Under the pieces are notes generated by a model, which had not been told where the DNA came from, ran no database searches, and saw only the letters and a program-made list of their open reading frames with translations. Shown piece by piece: positions 1 through 6,112 of a stretch of 8,740 nt of DNA. Numbering within the stretch: the first letter of the stretch is position 1; every line of letters starts with the position of its first letter. The stretch is from Microbacteriaceae bacterium (GTDB taxonomy: Bacteria > Actinomycetota > Actinomycetes > Actinomycetales > Microbacteriaceae): positions 1-8,740 of the forward strand of contig JAAYAS010000361.1 in NCBI GenBank assembly GCA_012719255.1, read 5' to 3'. The translations under genes were made by a program, and so were the position numbers.

Positions 1-12
1 CGCCGCCCGGGT

Positions 13-75
13 CCGGCCCGGCTGCGCGCCCGGCCCCCGGGCGTCGTCTCCCCGGCCCGGCCCGGCTGCGCGCCC
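13..75. repeat. 19-bp direct repeat in GC-rich non-coding DNA
   Basis: A 19-base sequence, CCGGCCCGGCTGCGCGCCC, occurs at 13-31 and again identically at 57-75, 44 bases apart start to start. The surrounding bases 1-134 are almost pure G and C and show no supported gene. The repeat lies beyond the permease terminator, so it belongs to whatever lies left of the window. It may be a small tandem duplication or simply low-complexity sequence; no function is claimed. Confidence 0.5.
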
Positions 76-134
76 CGCGCCGTCCGGCCTCCGGCCGAGT
101 CGCAGCGGCCATCGGCGCAGCCCGCACCGACGAC

Positions 135-168
135 GAGGGCCCGGGCCGCCGAAGCGGACCGGGCCCTC
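135..168 (-). terminator. Hairpin terminator after the permease gene
   Basis: Bases 135-144 (GAGGGCCCGG) and 159-168 (CCGGGCCCTC) are a perfect 10-bp inverted repeat. Inside it, after one mismatch, bases 146-149 pair with 154-157 around a four-base loop. Read on the minus strand the loop is C(TTCG)G, the exceptionally stable UUCG tetraloop often found in terminators. The structure starts 23 bases after the permease stop codon. No T tract follows, which is common in GC-rich actinobacteria. Nine G residues (174-182) lie between the stop codon and the hairpin. Confidence 0.75.
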
Positions 169-191
169 ATGCCGGGGGGGGGAGGCGCGGG

Positions 192-1799
192 CTACGCCTT
201 CGGCTCGCGGCCGTCGGGGCGCTCGTCCTCGCGCTTGGGCGCGTTGTCGGGGTAGACGTGCGGCTTGCCGCCCGAGAGGCGGATCGCGAGGTCGACGGTC
301 TCCTCGGTCTGCGAGATCGGCCGCGCGTAGGTGAGGTCGACCACGCCGGTCGCCGCGTCGCCGGCGACGCCGCCGCCGCGCAGGTGCGGCTTGCCCGCGA
401 AGAGGTAGAGCAGGCCCGAGCCGACGACCGCGAGGCCCATGAGGCCGACGAGCCACGACTCGTACCACGGGGTGTCGGGCACCGGCCACACGACGATGAC
501 CATCGCGAACACCTGGTAGATGATCGCCGCGAACGAGACCACCCAGCCCCAGGCGCCCAGGCTGAACGGGCCCGACGGCTTCCAGCCGAGGAAGCGCGCG
601 CGGATCGAGGCGAGCACCACCGACGCGAACGCGAGGTAGATGCCGAACGAGGCGAACGAGATGATCGCGATGAGCGCGTTCTCGCTGAGCAGCGAGATGA
701 GCACGACGATCGCGGGCAGGATGCCGGCGGCGAGCAGCGCGTACGGGGGCACCGCGCGCTTCGGGTTGAAGCGCTTCAGCAGCTTCGCGCCGGGCAGCTG
801 GTTGTCGCGGCCCATCGAGAACATGAGGCGCGAGGCGGCCGCCTGCAGCGAGATGGTGCACGAGAGGAACGACACGAGCACGATCGCCATGACGACCTTG
901 AAGCCGACCGGGCCGAAGGTCTCGGCGAAGATCGAGGTGATCGGGTCGGGGATGGTGCCGTTGATGATGTCCTCGAAGTCGCCGACGGCGAGGATGAGGC
1001 CGAGCGCGATGAACATCGACGCGACGCCGCCGACGTAGATGGTCATGCGCATCGCCTTCGGGATGACGCGGCCCGGGTCGCGCACCTCCTCGGCGACGTC
1101 GCCGTTCGCCTCGAAGCCGTAGTAGAGGTAGATGCCCATGATCGCGGCGCCGATGAAGGCGAGCGCGAACGGCGTGCCCTCCTGCAGGTCGGCGGGGCGC
1201 AGGTCCTGGAAGAGCACGCTGAGGTCCTGCTTGCGGGCGGCGATGAGCAGCCAGGCGCCGATCGCTGCCGAGGCGATGATCTCGACGACGAAGCCGACGA
1301 AGGCGATGTTCGCGAGGAACTTCGTGCCGCCGAAGTTGGCGAGCGTGGCGAGCAGCAGGATGAGCAGCGCGAGCAGCACGTTCGCCTGCGCGCTCATCTC
1401 GATGTCGAGGAAGGCGCCGAGGAACGGACCGGCGCCGTAGGCGACGGAGGCGATGGTCGCGTTGATCGCGATCATGTAGATCCAGCCGCTGATCCACCCC
1501 CACTTCGCGCCCCACAGGCGCCGGTTCCAGGGGTAGATGCCGCCGGCGATCGGGTACTGCGACACGACCTCGCCGAACACGCTCGCGACGAGCAGCTGCC
1601 CGAGGCCGGCGATGATCAGCATCCAGAACGCCGGCGGGCCGGCGAGGGCGATGGATGCGGCGAAGGTCGCGTAGACGCCGACCACGGGCGAGAGATAGGT
1701 GAAGCCGAGGGCGAGGTTGCCCCAGAAGCCCATGTCGCGCTTGAACTCGGAATCGGGGTGGATCTGCACGTCGGGCTCGACGGGGGGTGCTTGGTTCAT
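192..1799 (-). CDS. APC-superfamily amino acid/amine permease
   Basis: This is a 535-residue integral membrane transporter, predicted to import an amino acid, amine or related organic cation by secondary transport. Hydrophobic segments run from about residue 28 to 468 and are consistent with about 12 membrane helices. APC hallmarks are visible: an N-terminal LSPVVGVYATF stretch, GGIYPWNRRLWG (86-97), the cytoplasmic loop GFEANGDVAEEVRDPGRVIP (228-247), and ASRLMFSMGRDNQLP (322-336). These resemble the amino acid/choline transporter branch that includes GABA permeases, but the substrate cannot be read from sequence. A charged C-terminal tail of about 65 residues follows the last helix. The ATG start has AAGGA six bases upstream. 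The gene is divergent from the CoA-transferase/dehydrogenase pair, so a substrate feeding glutarate catabolism (for example lysine or 5-aminovalerate) is possible; this is inference. Confidence 0.9.
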   Translation of the reverse strand: MNQAPPVEPDVQIHPDSEFKRDMGFWGNLALGFTYLSPVVGVYATFAASIALAGPPAFWMLIIAGLGQLLVASVFGEVVSQYPIAGGIYPWNRRLWGAKWGWISGWIYMIAINATIASVAYGAGPFLGAFLDIEMSAQANVLLALLILLLATLANFGGTKFLANIAFVGFVVEIIASAAIGAWLLIAARKQDLSVLFQDLRPADLQEGTPFALAFIGAAIMGIYLYYGFEANGDVAEEVRDPGRVIPKAMRMTIYVGGVASMFIALGLILAVGDFEDIINGTIPDPITSIFAETFGPVGFKVVMAIVLVSFLSCTISLQAAASRLMFSMGRDNQLPGAKLLKRFNPKRAVPPYALLAAGILPAIVVLISLLSENALIAIISFASFGIYLAFASVVLASIRARFLGWKPSGPFSLGAWGWVVSFAAIIYQVFAMVIVVWPVPDTPWYESWLVGLMGLAVVGSGLLYLFAGKPHLRGGGVAGDAATGVVDLTYARPISQTEETVDLAIRLSGGKPHVYPDNAPKREDERPDGREPKA

Positions 1800-1820
1800 C
1801 GGAGGTCCTTCGATGGATGA

Positions 1821-1867
1821 TGCTGGGCGGTCGTCGACCAGCAGCGGGTCGGCGCCGCGGGCGCCGA
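1821..1867 (-). promoter_or_regulatory. Two inverted repeats in the permease leader
   Basis: TCGGCGCC (1849-1856) and GGCGCCGA (1860-1867) form a perfect 8-bp inverted repeat with a three-base centre. Next to it, TGCTGG (1821-1826) pairs with CCAGCA (1838-1843), or alternatively GGTCG (1829-1833) pairs with CGACC (1835-1839). They lie 22 to 68 bases upstream of the permease ATG. They could fold in the leader RNA or be protein-binding sites; in GC-rich DNA short repeats also arise by chance. Confidence 0.35.
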
Positions 1868-1883
1868 TATCTGAGGATGAGTG

Positions 1884-1899
1884 AAGGTTTTTCGACCTT
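1884..1899. promoter_or_regulatory. Candidate operator AAGGT-N6-ACCTT
   Basis: AAGGT (1884-1888) and ACCTT (1895-1899) are inverted around TTTTCG. The site is AT-richer than its surroundings and lies about 85 bases upstream of the permease start. Its 16-bp dyad fits the size of a dimeric repressor site, but no regulator gene is in the window, so the role is inference. Confidence 0.25.
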
Positions 1900-2075
1900 G
1901 TTCGGGATGGATCAGTGGATTCGCTGCGCTCGACGGAGGTTCTCGGTGCGGGCCGGTCGATATCGAGCGCAACCGGAGCCGAAGCATCGACCAGCGCGTG
2001 AGCACTGGCGCTGCGCGCCTCGGCGGAACGCCTCCCGCAGCGACCTTGCCGCGGGCGACGAACGAAACGGTCGAA

Positions 2076-2110
2076 CCAATACTAGCGACATTGGAGGTAT
2101 ACGCAATACC
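2076..2110. promoter_or_regulatory. Tandem dyads, possible operator and promoter
   Basis: Two dyads sit side by side in the AT-richer part of the intergenic region. CCAAT (2076-2080) is inverted with ATTGG (2090-2094) over nine bases, and GGTAT (2096-2100) is inverted with ATACC (2106-2110) over five. CAATAC recurs at 2077-2082 and 2104-2109. The weak minus-strand promoter candidate overlaps both dyads. This is the likeliest place for a regulator to bind between the divergent units, although neither binding nor promoter activity can be shown from sequence alone. Confidence 0.35.
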
Positions 2111-2156
2111 GGTTGAGCGCCGGGCTTGCTTACTCGATTCAGCAGCATTCGTGCGA

Positions 2157-2240
2157 CACTGGTGTGCACCCCGGTCGGCCCGTGCTCGCTCGCACGAGTC
2201 GGGCGACCACTGATTCAACGGAGAAGCAGTGACACCAGTG
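2157..2240 (+). promoter_or_regulatory. Inverted repeat spanning the CoA-transferase start
   Basis: CACTGGTGT (2157-2165) is the exact inverse complement of ACACCAGTG (2232-2240), 66 bases apart. The right arm begins at the base after the GTG start codon (2229-2231). If both arms are in one mRNA, pairing would enclose the ribosome-binding site in the loop and place the start codon at the base of the stem. Alternatively the arms may be two half-sites for a regulator. The left arm overlaps a smaller dyad, GGTG-TG-CACC (2161-2170). Confidence 0.3.
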
Positions 2241-3425
2241 CATTCGAACGACCCCGCCGCCTCGGCGCGCGGCCCGCTCGACGGCGTGCTCGTCGTCGAC
2301 CTCTCGCGCATCCTCGCCGGCCCGCTCGCGACCATGACCCTCGCCGATCTCGGCGCCGAGGTCGTGAAGGTCGAGCGGCCCGGCACCGGCGACGACACCC
2401 GCACCTGGGGCCCGCCCTGGGCCGACGACGGCACCGCCACCTACTTCCAGTCGGTGAACCGCAACAAGCGCTCGCTCGCGCTCGACCTGAAGTCGCCCGA
2501 CGACGTCGAGCTCGTGAAGCGGCTGCTGCGCCGCGCCGACGTCGTCATCGACAACTTCATGCCGGGCGTGCTCGAGCGCGCCGGCCTCGGCGACGCCGAG
2601 CTGCACGCGCTCAACCCGCGCCTCGTCATCGGCCGCATCAGCGGCTTCGGCTCGGCCGGCGGCCGGCTGCGCCCCGGCTACGACTTCGTGGTGCAGGCGC
2701 TCGGCGGCCTCATGCACATCACCGGCGAGGCCGACCGCGAGGGCATGAAGGCGGGCGTGGCGCTCGTCGACGTGCTCACCGCGAAGGACCTCGCCATCGG
2801 CGTGCTCGCGGCGCTGCGCCGCCGCGACGAGACCGGCATCGGCACCGTCGTCGAGGCGAACCTGCTCTCGAGCCTGCAGGGCGCCCTCGCGAACCAGGCG
2901 CAGGCGGTCGTCGGCGCGGGCCGCGAGCCCGGTCGCATGGGCAACGCGCATCCCTCGATCTGCCCCTACGAGTCGCTCCCCACCGCCGAGGGGGAGCTCG
3001 CCGTCGCGATCGGCAACGACGGCCAGTTCGCGAAGTTCGTCGCCGAGCTCGGCGCGCCCGAACTCGCCGACGACGAGCGCTTCGCGACGAACCCCGCCCG
3101 CGTCGAGCACCGGGATGCGCTGCGCCCCCTCCTCGAGGCGGCCCTCGCCGACGACACCGCGCACGGGTGGGAGGCGCGGCTCGTGCCGCTCGGCCTCGCG
3201 GTCGGCCGCGTCGCGACGATCTCCGAGGGCATCGAGCTCGCCGCCGGCCTCGGCATCGACCCCGTCGTCGACCTCGAGCGCGACGGCGTCGCCTCCAAGG
3301 GCATCCGCCACCCGCTGCGCTACACCCCCGAGTTCGACCTCCCCCGCGTGGGGCCGCCGCCGCTCGACGCCGACGGACCGGCCCTGCGCGCCGAGCTCGA
3401 GGCCGAGCCCCCGACCGGCGCCTGA
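2229..3425 (+). CDS. Family III CoA-transferase, glutarate CoA-transferase-like
   Basis: This 398-residue CaiB/BaiF enzyme probably moves CoA from a donor such as succinyl-CoA to a dicarboxylate, likely glutarate. The N-terminal part (residues 16-60) has GPLDGV, LSRILAGPLATM, LGAEVVKVERPGTGDDTRTW and then SVNRNKRSLALDLKSP, closely matching my memory of human SUGCT. Further matches are GLMHITG (160-166), NLLSS (211-215) and MGNAHPSICPY. The catalytic Asp of the family is most likely D181 (GVALVD), although the usual TG after it is replaced here (DVLTAK). Length is normal for the family. The GTG start is preceded by GGAG at five bases; the in-frame GTG three codons later lacks a comparable site. 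It lies 50 bases upstream of a glutaryl-CoA dehydrogenase-like gene, the pairing seen in bacterial gcdG/gcdH loci. Substrate is inferred; another acyl-CoA cannot be excluded. Confidence 0.9.
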   Translation: MTPVHSNDPAASARGPLDGVLVVDLSRILAGPLATMTLADLGAEVVKVERPGTGDDTRTWGPPWADDGTATYFQSVNRNKRSLALDLKSPDDVELVKRLLRRADVVIDNFMPGVLERAGLGDAELHALNPRLVIGRISGFGSAGGRLRPGYDFVVQALGGLMHITGEADREGMKAGVALVDVLTAKDLAIGVLAALRRRDETGIGTVVEANLLSSLQGALANQAQAVVGAGREPGRMGNAHPSICPYESLPTAEGELAVAIGNDGQFAKFVAELGAPELADDERFATNPARVEHRDALRPLLEAALADDTAHGWEARLVPLGLAVGRVATISEGIELAAGLGIDPVVDLERDGVASKGIRHPLRYTPEFDLPRVGPPPLDADGPALRAELEAEPPTGA

Positions 3426-3475
3426 CCCGCGCCTCCCCCGCATCCCGCCCCCATCCCGCCCGAAAGGAACCGACC

Positions 3476-4636
3476 ATGACCGACCTCAGCGACCTCCTCA
3501 ACATCGACGCCGAGTTCAGCGAGGAGGAGCTCGCGCTGCGCGACCGCGTGCGCGAGTTCGTCGACCGCCGCATCCGCCCGAACATCGCCGGCTGGTACGA
3601 GCGCGCCGAGTTCCCGCTCGAGATCGTCCCCGAGATGGCCGAGCTGGGCCTGCTCGGCATGCACATCGAGGGCTACGGCTGCGCCGGCCGCAGCGCCACC
3701 GAGTACGGCATCGCGATGCAGGAGCTCGAGGCCGGCGACTCGGGCCTGCGCACCTTCGTGTCGGTGCAGGGCTCGCTCGCGATGAGCGCCATCGCGAAGC
3801 ACGGCTCGGAGGAGCAGAAGCAGCGCTGGCTGCCCGAGATGGCCGCCGGCCGCGTCATCGGCTGCTTCGGCCTCACCGAGCCCGAGGCGGGCTCCGACCC
3901 CGCCGGCATGACCACCACCGCGGTGCGCGACGGCGACGGCTGGGTGCTCAACGGCGCGAAGCGCTGGATCGGCCTCGGCACCGTCGCGACGATCGCCATC
4001 GTCTGGGCGCGCACCGACGAGGGCGTGCGCGGCTTCATCGTGCCGACCGACCGCGAGGGCTTCTCGGCCGAGGTGCTCGAGCCGAAGCTCTCGATGCGCG
4101 CGTCGATCCAGACCGAGCTGCGTTTCGAGAACGTGCGCCTCGGCGACGACGAGCGCCTGCCCGGCGCGACGAGCATGCGCGCGCCGTTCGAGTGCCTCAA
4201 CGAGGCCCGCTACGGCATCGCCTGGGGCGCGATGGGCGCCGCCCGCGACGCCTTCGAGGCGGCCGCGCGCTACGCCGGCGAGCGCAAGCAGTTCGACAAG
4301 CCGCTCGCCGCGTTCCAGCTCACGCAGAAGAAGCTCACCGACATGGCGCTCGAGATCGTGAAGGGCCAGCTCATCGCGCTGCGCCTCGGCCGGCTCAAGG
4401 ACGCCGGCAAGCTCGAGCGGCACATGATCTCGGTCGGCAAGCTCAACAACTGCCGCGCCGCGATCGAGGTGTGCCGCGAGGCCCGCACGGTGCTCGGCGG
4501 CAACGGCATCCTGCTCGAGAACGCACCGCTGCGGCACGCGAACAACCTCGAGTCGGTGCGCACCTACGAGGGCACCGACGAGGTGCACACGCTGATCCTC
4601 GGTCAGCACCTCACCGGCGAGAACGCGTTCGCCTAG
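3476..4636 (+). CDS. gcdH: Glutaryl-CoA dehydrogenase-like acyl-CoA dehydrogenase
   Basis: This 386-residue cytoplasmic FAD enzyme probably oxidises and decarboxylates glutaryl-CoA to crotonyl-CoA. The acyl-CoA dehydrogenase fold is complete. The helical N-terminal domain includes ELGLLGMHIEGYGCAG (56-71) and DSGLRTFVSVQGSL (88-101). The middle sheet domain has GCFGLTEPEAGSDP (129-142), LNGAKRWI (158-165) and WART. The C-terminal helical domain has LNEARYGIAWG (241-251), LGGNGI (340-345) and RTYEGTDEVHTLILG. These match GCDH rather than generic short-chain enzymes. E365 is in the position of the catalytic base (Glu370 in the human enzyme), and R92 matches the Arg that contacts the glutaryl carboxylate (human Arg94). 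The ATG start has AAAGGAA six bases upstream. It is probably co-transcribed with the CoA-transferase. Whether it truly decarboxylates, and its exact substrate, cannot be settled from sequence. Confidence 0.88.
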   Translation: MTDLSDLLNIDAEFSEEELALRDRVREFVDRRIRPNIAGWYERAEFPLEIVPEMAELGLLGMHIEGYGCAGRSATEYGIAMQELEAGDSGLRTFVSVQGSLAMSAIAKHGSEEQKQRWLPEMAAGRVIGCFGLTEPEAGSDPAGMTTTAVRDGDGWVLNGAKRWIGLGTVATIAIVWARTDEGVRGFIVPTDREGFSAEVLEPKLSMRASIQTELRFENVRLGDDERLPGATSMRAPFECLNEARYGIAWGAMGAARDAFEAAARYAGERKQFDKPLAAFQLTQKKLTDMALEIVKGQLIALRLGRLKDAGKLERHMISVGKLNNCRAAIEVCREARTVLGGNGILLENAPLRHANNLESVRTYEGTDEVHTLILGQHLTGENAFA

Positions 4637-4648
4637 GCGCGGATGCGG

Positions 4649-4685
4649 CGGGGCGGGATCGGCGCGGCGCGCCGGCTCCGCCCCG
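4649..4685. terminator. Strong hairpin between convergent genes
   Basis: CGGGGCGG (4649-4656) pairs perfectly with CCGCCCCG (4678-4685), and an inner stem 4660-4665/4669-4674 extends it around a three-base loop. It fills most of the 56-base gap between the dehydrogenase stop (4634-4636) and the methyltransferase stop (4693-4695), so it could terminate transcription from both sides. Neither side has a T tract. Confidence 0.65.
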
Positions 4686-4692
4686 TCGCGCG

Positions 4693-5385
4693 TCAGCGCC
4701 TGCGCACCCGCACGACGACGTCGGGCCGCGGCTCGACGACCCCCTCGGGCGAGGCGACGGTGCGCGGCTCGAGGCCGCACTCGACGACCGCCCACTCCCC
4801 CGCCTCGAGCTCGAGCGACTCGAGCGTCTCCTCCGGCCCCGGCAGCGTCACCCCGGCGCGCGCCGGCCCCGACCAGCTCGGGAACGCCGAGTGGCCGACG
4901 ACGAGCAGCGTGCCGCCCGGCGCGACCGCCGGCGGCAGCACCTCGGCGAGGAGGCCGAGCGTGCCGAAGCCCTCGGCGGCGTGGAAGTAGTGCACCGCCG
5001 CGAGGTCGAACGCGCCGGCCTCGGGCCGCCAGGCGGCGAGATCGGCGGCCACGAACTCGCACCGCTCCCCGACGCCGTGCTCCGCCGCCTTCGCGCGCGC
5101 CCGCGCGATTGCGGTCTCGGCGAAGTCGACGCCGACCGACCGCCAGCCCTGCGAGGCGAGCCAGATCGCATCCGCCCCCTCGCCGCAGGCGAGATCGAGG
5201 GCGCGCCCCGGCTCGAGCTCGGCGGCGACGCGGGCGAGCACCGGATTCGGCTCGAGCGACCACAGCCGGTCGGCCCCGCGGTACCTCGCCTCCCAGCGCT
5301 CGCGCCGCTCGTCGCGGATGGCCGTGGCCCCGGGGCCCTCGAAGGTCTCGTGCGCGGGCCGGGCCGCGCGGTCGTGCTCGTGCAT
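4693..5385 (-). CDS. Class I SAM-dependent methyltransferase
   Basis: This 230-residue protein is a soluble Rossmann-fold methyltransferase of unknown substrate. Motif I, ALDLACGEGADAIWLASQGW (62-81), binds S-adenosylmethionine. VGVDFAETAI (84-93) carries the acidic residue for the ribose, EFVAADLAAW (110-119) is the adenine region, and VLPPAVAPGGTLLVVGHS (149-166) is the later strand with the PGG turn. The N-terminal RWEARYRGADRLWSLEPNPVL resembles small UbiE/TehB-like enzymes common in actinobacteria. I chose the ATG at 5385 because GAGGA lies seven bases upstream. The frame stays open for 34 more codons to 5487, but that extension would run into the adk terminator and has no family resemblance. 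It faces the dehydrogenase gene tail to tail and follows adk in the same direction, behind a terminator, so it is probably its own transcription unit. Confidence 0.85.
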   Translation of the reverse strand: MHEHDRAARPAHETFEGPGATAIRDERRERWEARYRGADRLWSLEPNPVLARVAAELEPGRALDLACGEGADAIWLASQGWRSVGVDFAETAIARARAKAAEHGVGERCEFVAADLAAWRPEAGAFDLAAVHYFHAAEGFGTLGLLAEVLPPAVAPGGTLLVVGHSAFPSWSGPARAGVTLPGPEETLESLELEAGEWAVVECGLEPRTVASPEGVVEPRPDVVVRVRRR

Positions 5386-5467
5386 CCCGCCATCCTCGCA
5401 CGCCCCGGCATCTGCGCCGTGCGCGCGTGCATCGGCGCCGGACTCCCCCGCCGATCGCCCGGAAACG

Positions 5468-5505
5468 CCGAGCGCCCTCCCCCGCATCCGGGAGAGGGCG
5501 CTCGG
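5468..5505 (-). terminator. Terminator after adk
   Basis: A perfect 12-bp inverted repeat, with arms 5468-5479 and 5494-5505 (core CGAGCGCCCTC against GAGGGCGCTCG), begins 10 bases after the adk stop codon. Three further GC pairs can form inside it. On the minus strand the stem is followed by GCGTTTCC, a short partial T tract. This fits the end of the spc-operon transcript. Confidence 0.75.
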
Positions 5506-5515
5506 TCGAGCCCGA

Positions 5516-6112
5516 CTACTCGGCCGGGGCGAAGCCCTTCGCGGCGAGGGCGTCGAGGATGCGCTGGGCGATCTCGTCGACGTCGCCCATGCCGTCGACC
5601 TCCACGACGGCGCCGCGCTCGCGGTACACGTCGATGATCGGCGCGGTCTCGGTCGCGTAGACCTCCTGGCGGTGGCGGATGACCTCTTCGGTGTCGTCGA
5701 CGCGGCCCTGCTCCTGGGCGCGCTTGAGGAGGCGCTCGACGACGGCGTCGGTGTCGGTGACGAGCTGCACGACGGCGTCGATGGCGCCGCCCTGCTCGGC
5801 GAGCAGGTCGGTGAGGAAGTCGACCTGGCCGACGGTGCGCGGGTAGCCGTCGAGGAGGAAGCCGGCGGCGACGTCGTCCTGCGCGAGGCGGTCGCGGATG
5901 AGCTCGTTGGTGAGCGAGTCGGGCACGAGCTTGCCCTGCGCGGTGATCTCCTGCACCTGCTTGCCGAGGTCGGTGCCGTTCTTGATGTTCTCGCGGAAGA
6001 TGTCGCCGGTCGAGATGGCGGGGACGCCGTAGGCGGCGGCGAGGCCGGTGGCCTGGGTGCCCTTGCCGGCGCCGGGCGCGCCGACGATGAGGAGGCGGAT
6101 CGGGTTCGTCAT
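5516..6112 (-). CDS. adk: Adenylate kinase, short-LID form
   Basis: This 198-residue cytoplasmic enzyme interconverts ATP plus AMP and two ADP, and so balances the adenylate pool. The P-loop GAPGAGKGTQ (11-20) opens the protein. The AMP-binding segment follows at about 31-65, with STGDIFRENI and KLVPDSL. GFLLDGYPRT (84-93) is the adenylate kinase signature. The LID, between LLKRAQEQGRVDD and EEVIRHR, is only a short loop without the zinc cysteines of longer bacterial enzymes; this short form is usual in actinobacteria. The ATG overlaps the secY stop as ATGA, with AAGGA eight bases upstream, indicating translational coupling. secY-adk linkage is standard in the spc operon, but the usual next gene, map, is missing here. 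Confidence 0.97.
   Translation of the reverse strand: MTNPIRLLIVGAPGAGKGTQATGLAAAYGVPAISTGDIFRENIKNGTDLGKQVQEITAQGKLVPDSLTNELIRDRLAQDDVAAGFLLDGYPRTVGQVDFLTDLLAEQGGAIDAVVQLVTDTDAVVERLLKRAQEQGRVDDTEEVIRHRQEVYATETAPIIDVYRERGAVVEVDGMGDVDEIAQRILDALAAKGFAPAE

Larger units (their letters stand above)
1800..2228. promoter_or_regulatory. Divergent intergenic regulatory region
   Basis: These 429 bases separate the minus-strand permease from the plus-strand CoA-transferase and hold no supported gene. They should contain promoters in both directions. The part from about 2060 to 2155 is visibly richer in A and T than the flanking genes. Several inverted repeats are listed separately. The best promoter-like match I see is weak and on the minus strand: TTGCGT (plus 2101-2106) followed after 16 bases by TAGTAT (plus 2079-2084). 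It would give the permease mRNA a leader of more than 250 bases. No convincing plus-strand promoter and no recognised riboswitch was found. Confidence 0.5.

Noticed and set aside
1..112. Possible minus-strand gene starting at an ATG at 110-112 and leaving the window.
   Set aside because: The visible translation is Arg/Gly/Ala/Pro-rich with no recognisable feature and no clear ribosome-binding site; GC-rich non-coding DNA stays open in all frames here.
174..182. Run of nine G residues, considered as a phase-variable tract.
   Set aside because: It lies after the permease stop codon, outside any coding region or recognised promoter, so length change would not switch a gene; it may also be a sequencing-prone homopolymer.
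258..1820. Long open frame on the plus strand (520 codons) antisense to the permease.
   Set aside because: Its translation is dominated by Arg, Asp, Glu, Ala and His without domain resemblance, as expected for the complement of a GC-rich gene; the minus strand encodes a clear membrane transporter.
1800..2110. Riboswitch in the permease leader.
   Set aside because: I compared it with the general layout of known classes and could not recognise conserved core motifs; only simple inverted repeats are visible.
2139..5401. Long minus-strand open frames over the CoA-transferase and dehydrogenase genes, and a plus-strand frame of 840 codons from 3115.
   Set aside because: They are low-complexity Arg/Ala/Gly-rich shadows of well-recognised genes; stop codons are simply rare at this GC content.
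5386..5487. Longer methyltransferase with 34 extra N-terminal residues.
   Set aside because: The extension is Gly/Ala/Arg-rich, overlaps the adk terminator hairpin and lacks a good ribosome-binding site, whereas the ATG at 5385 has one.
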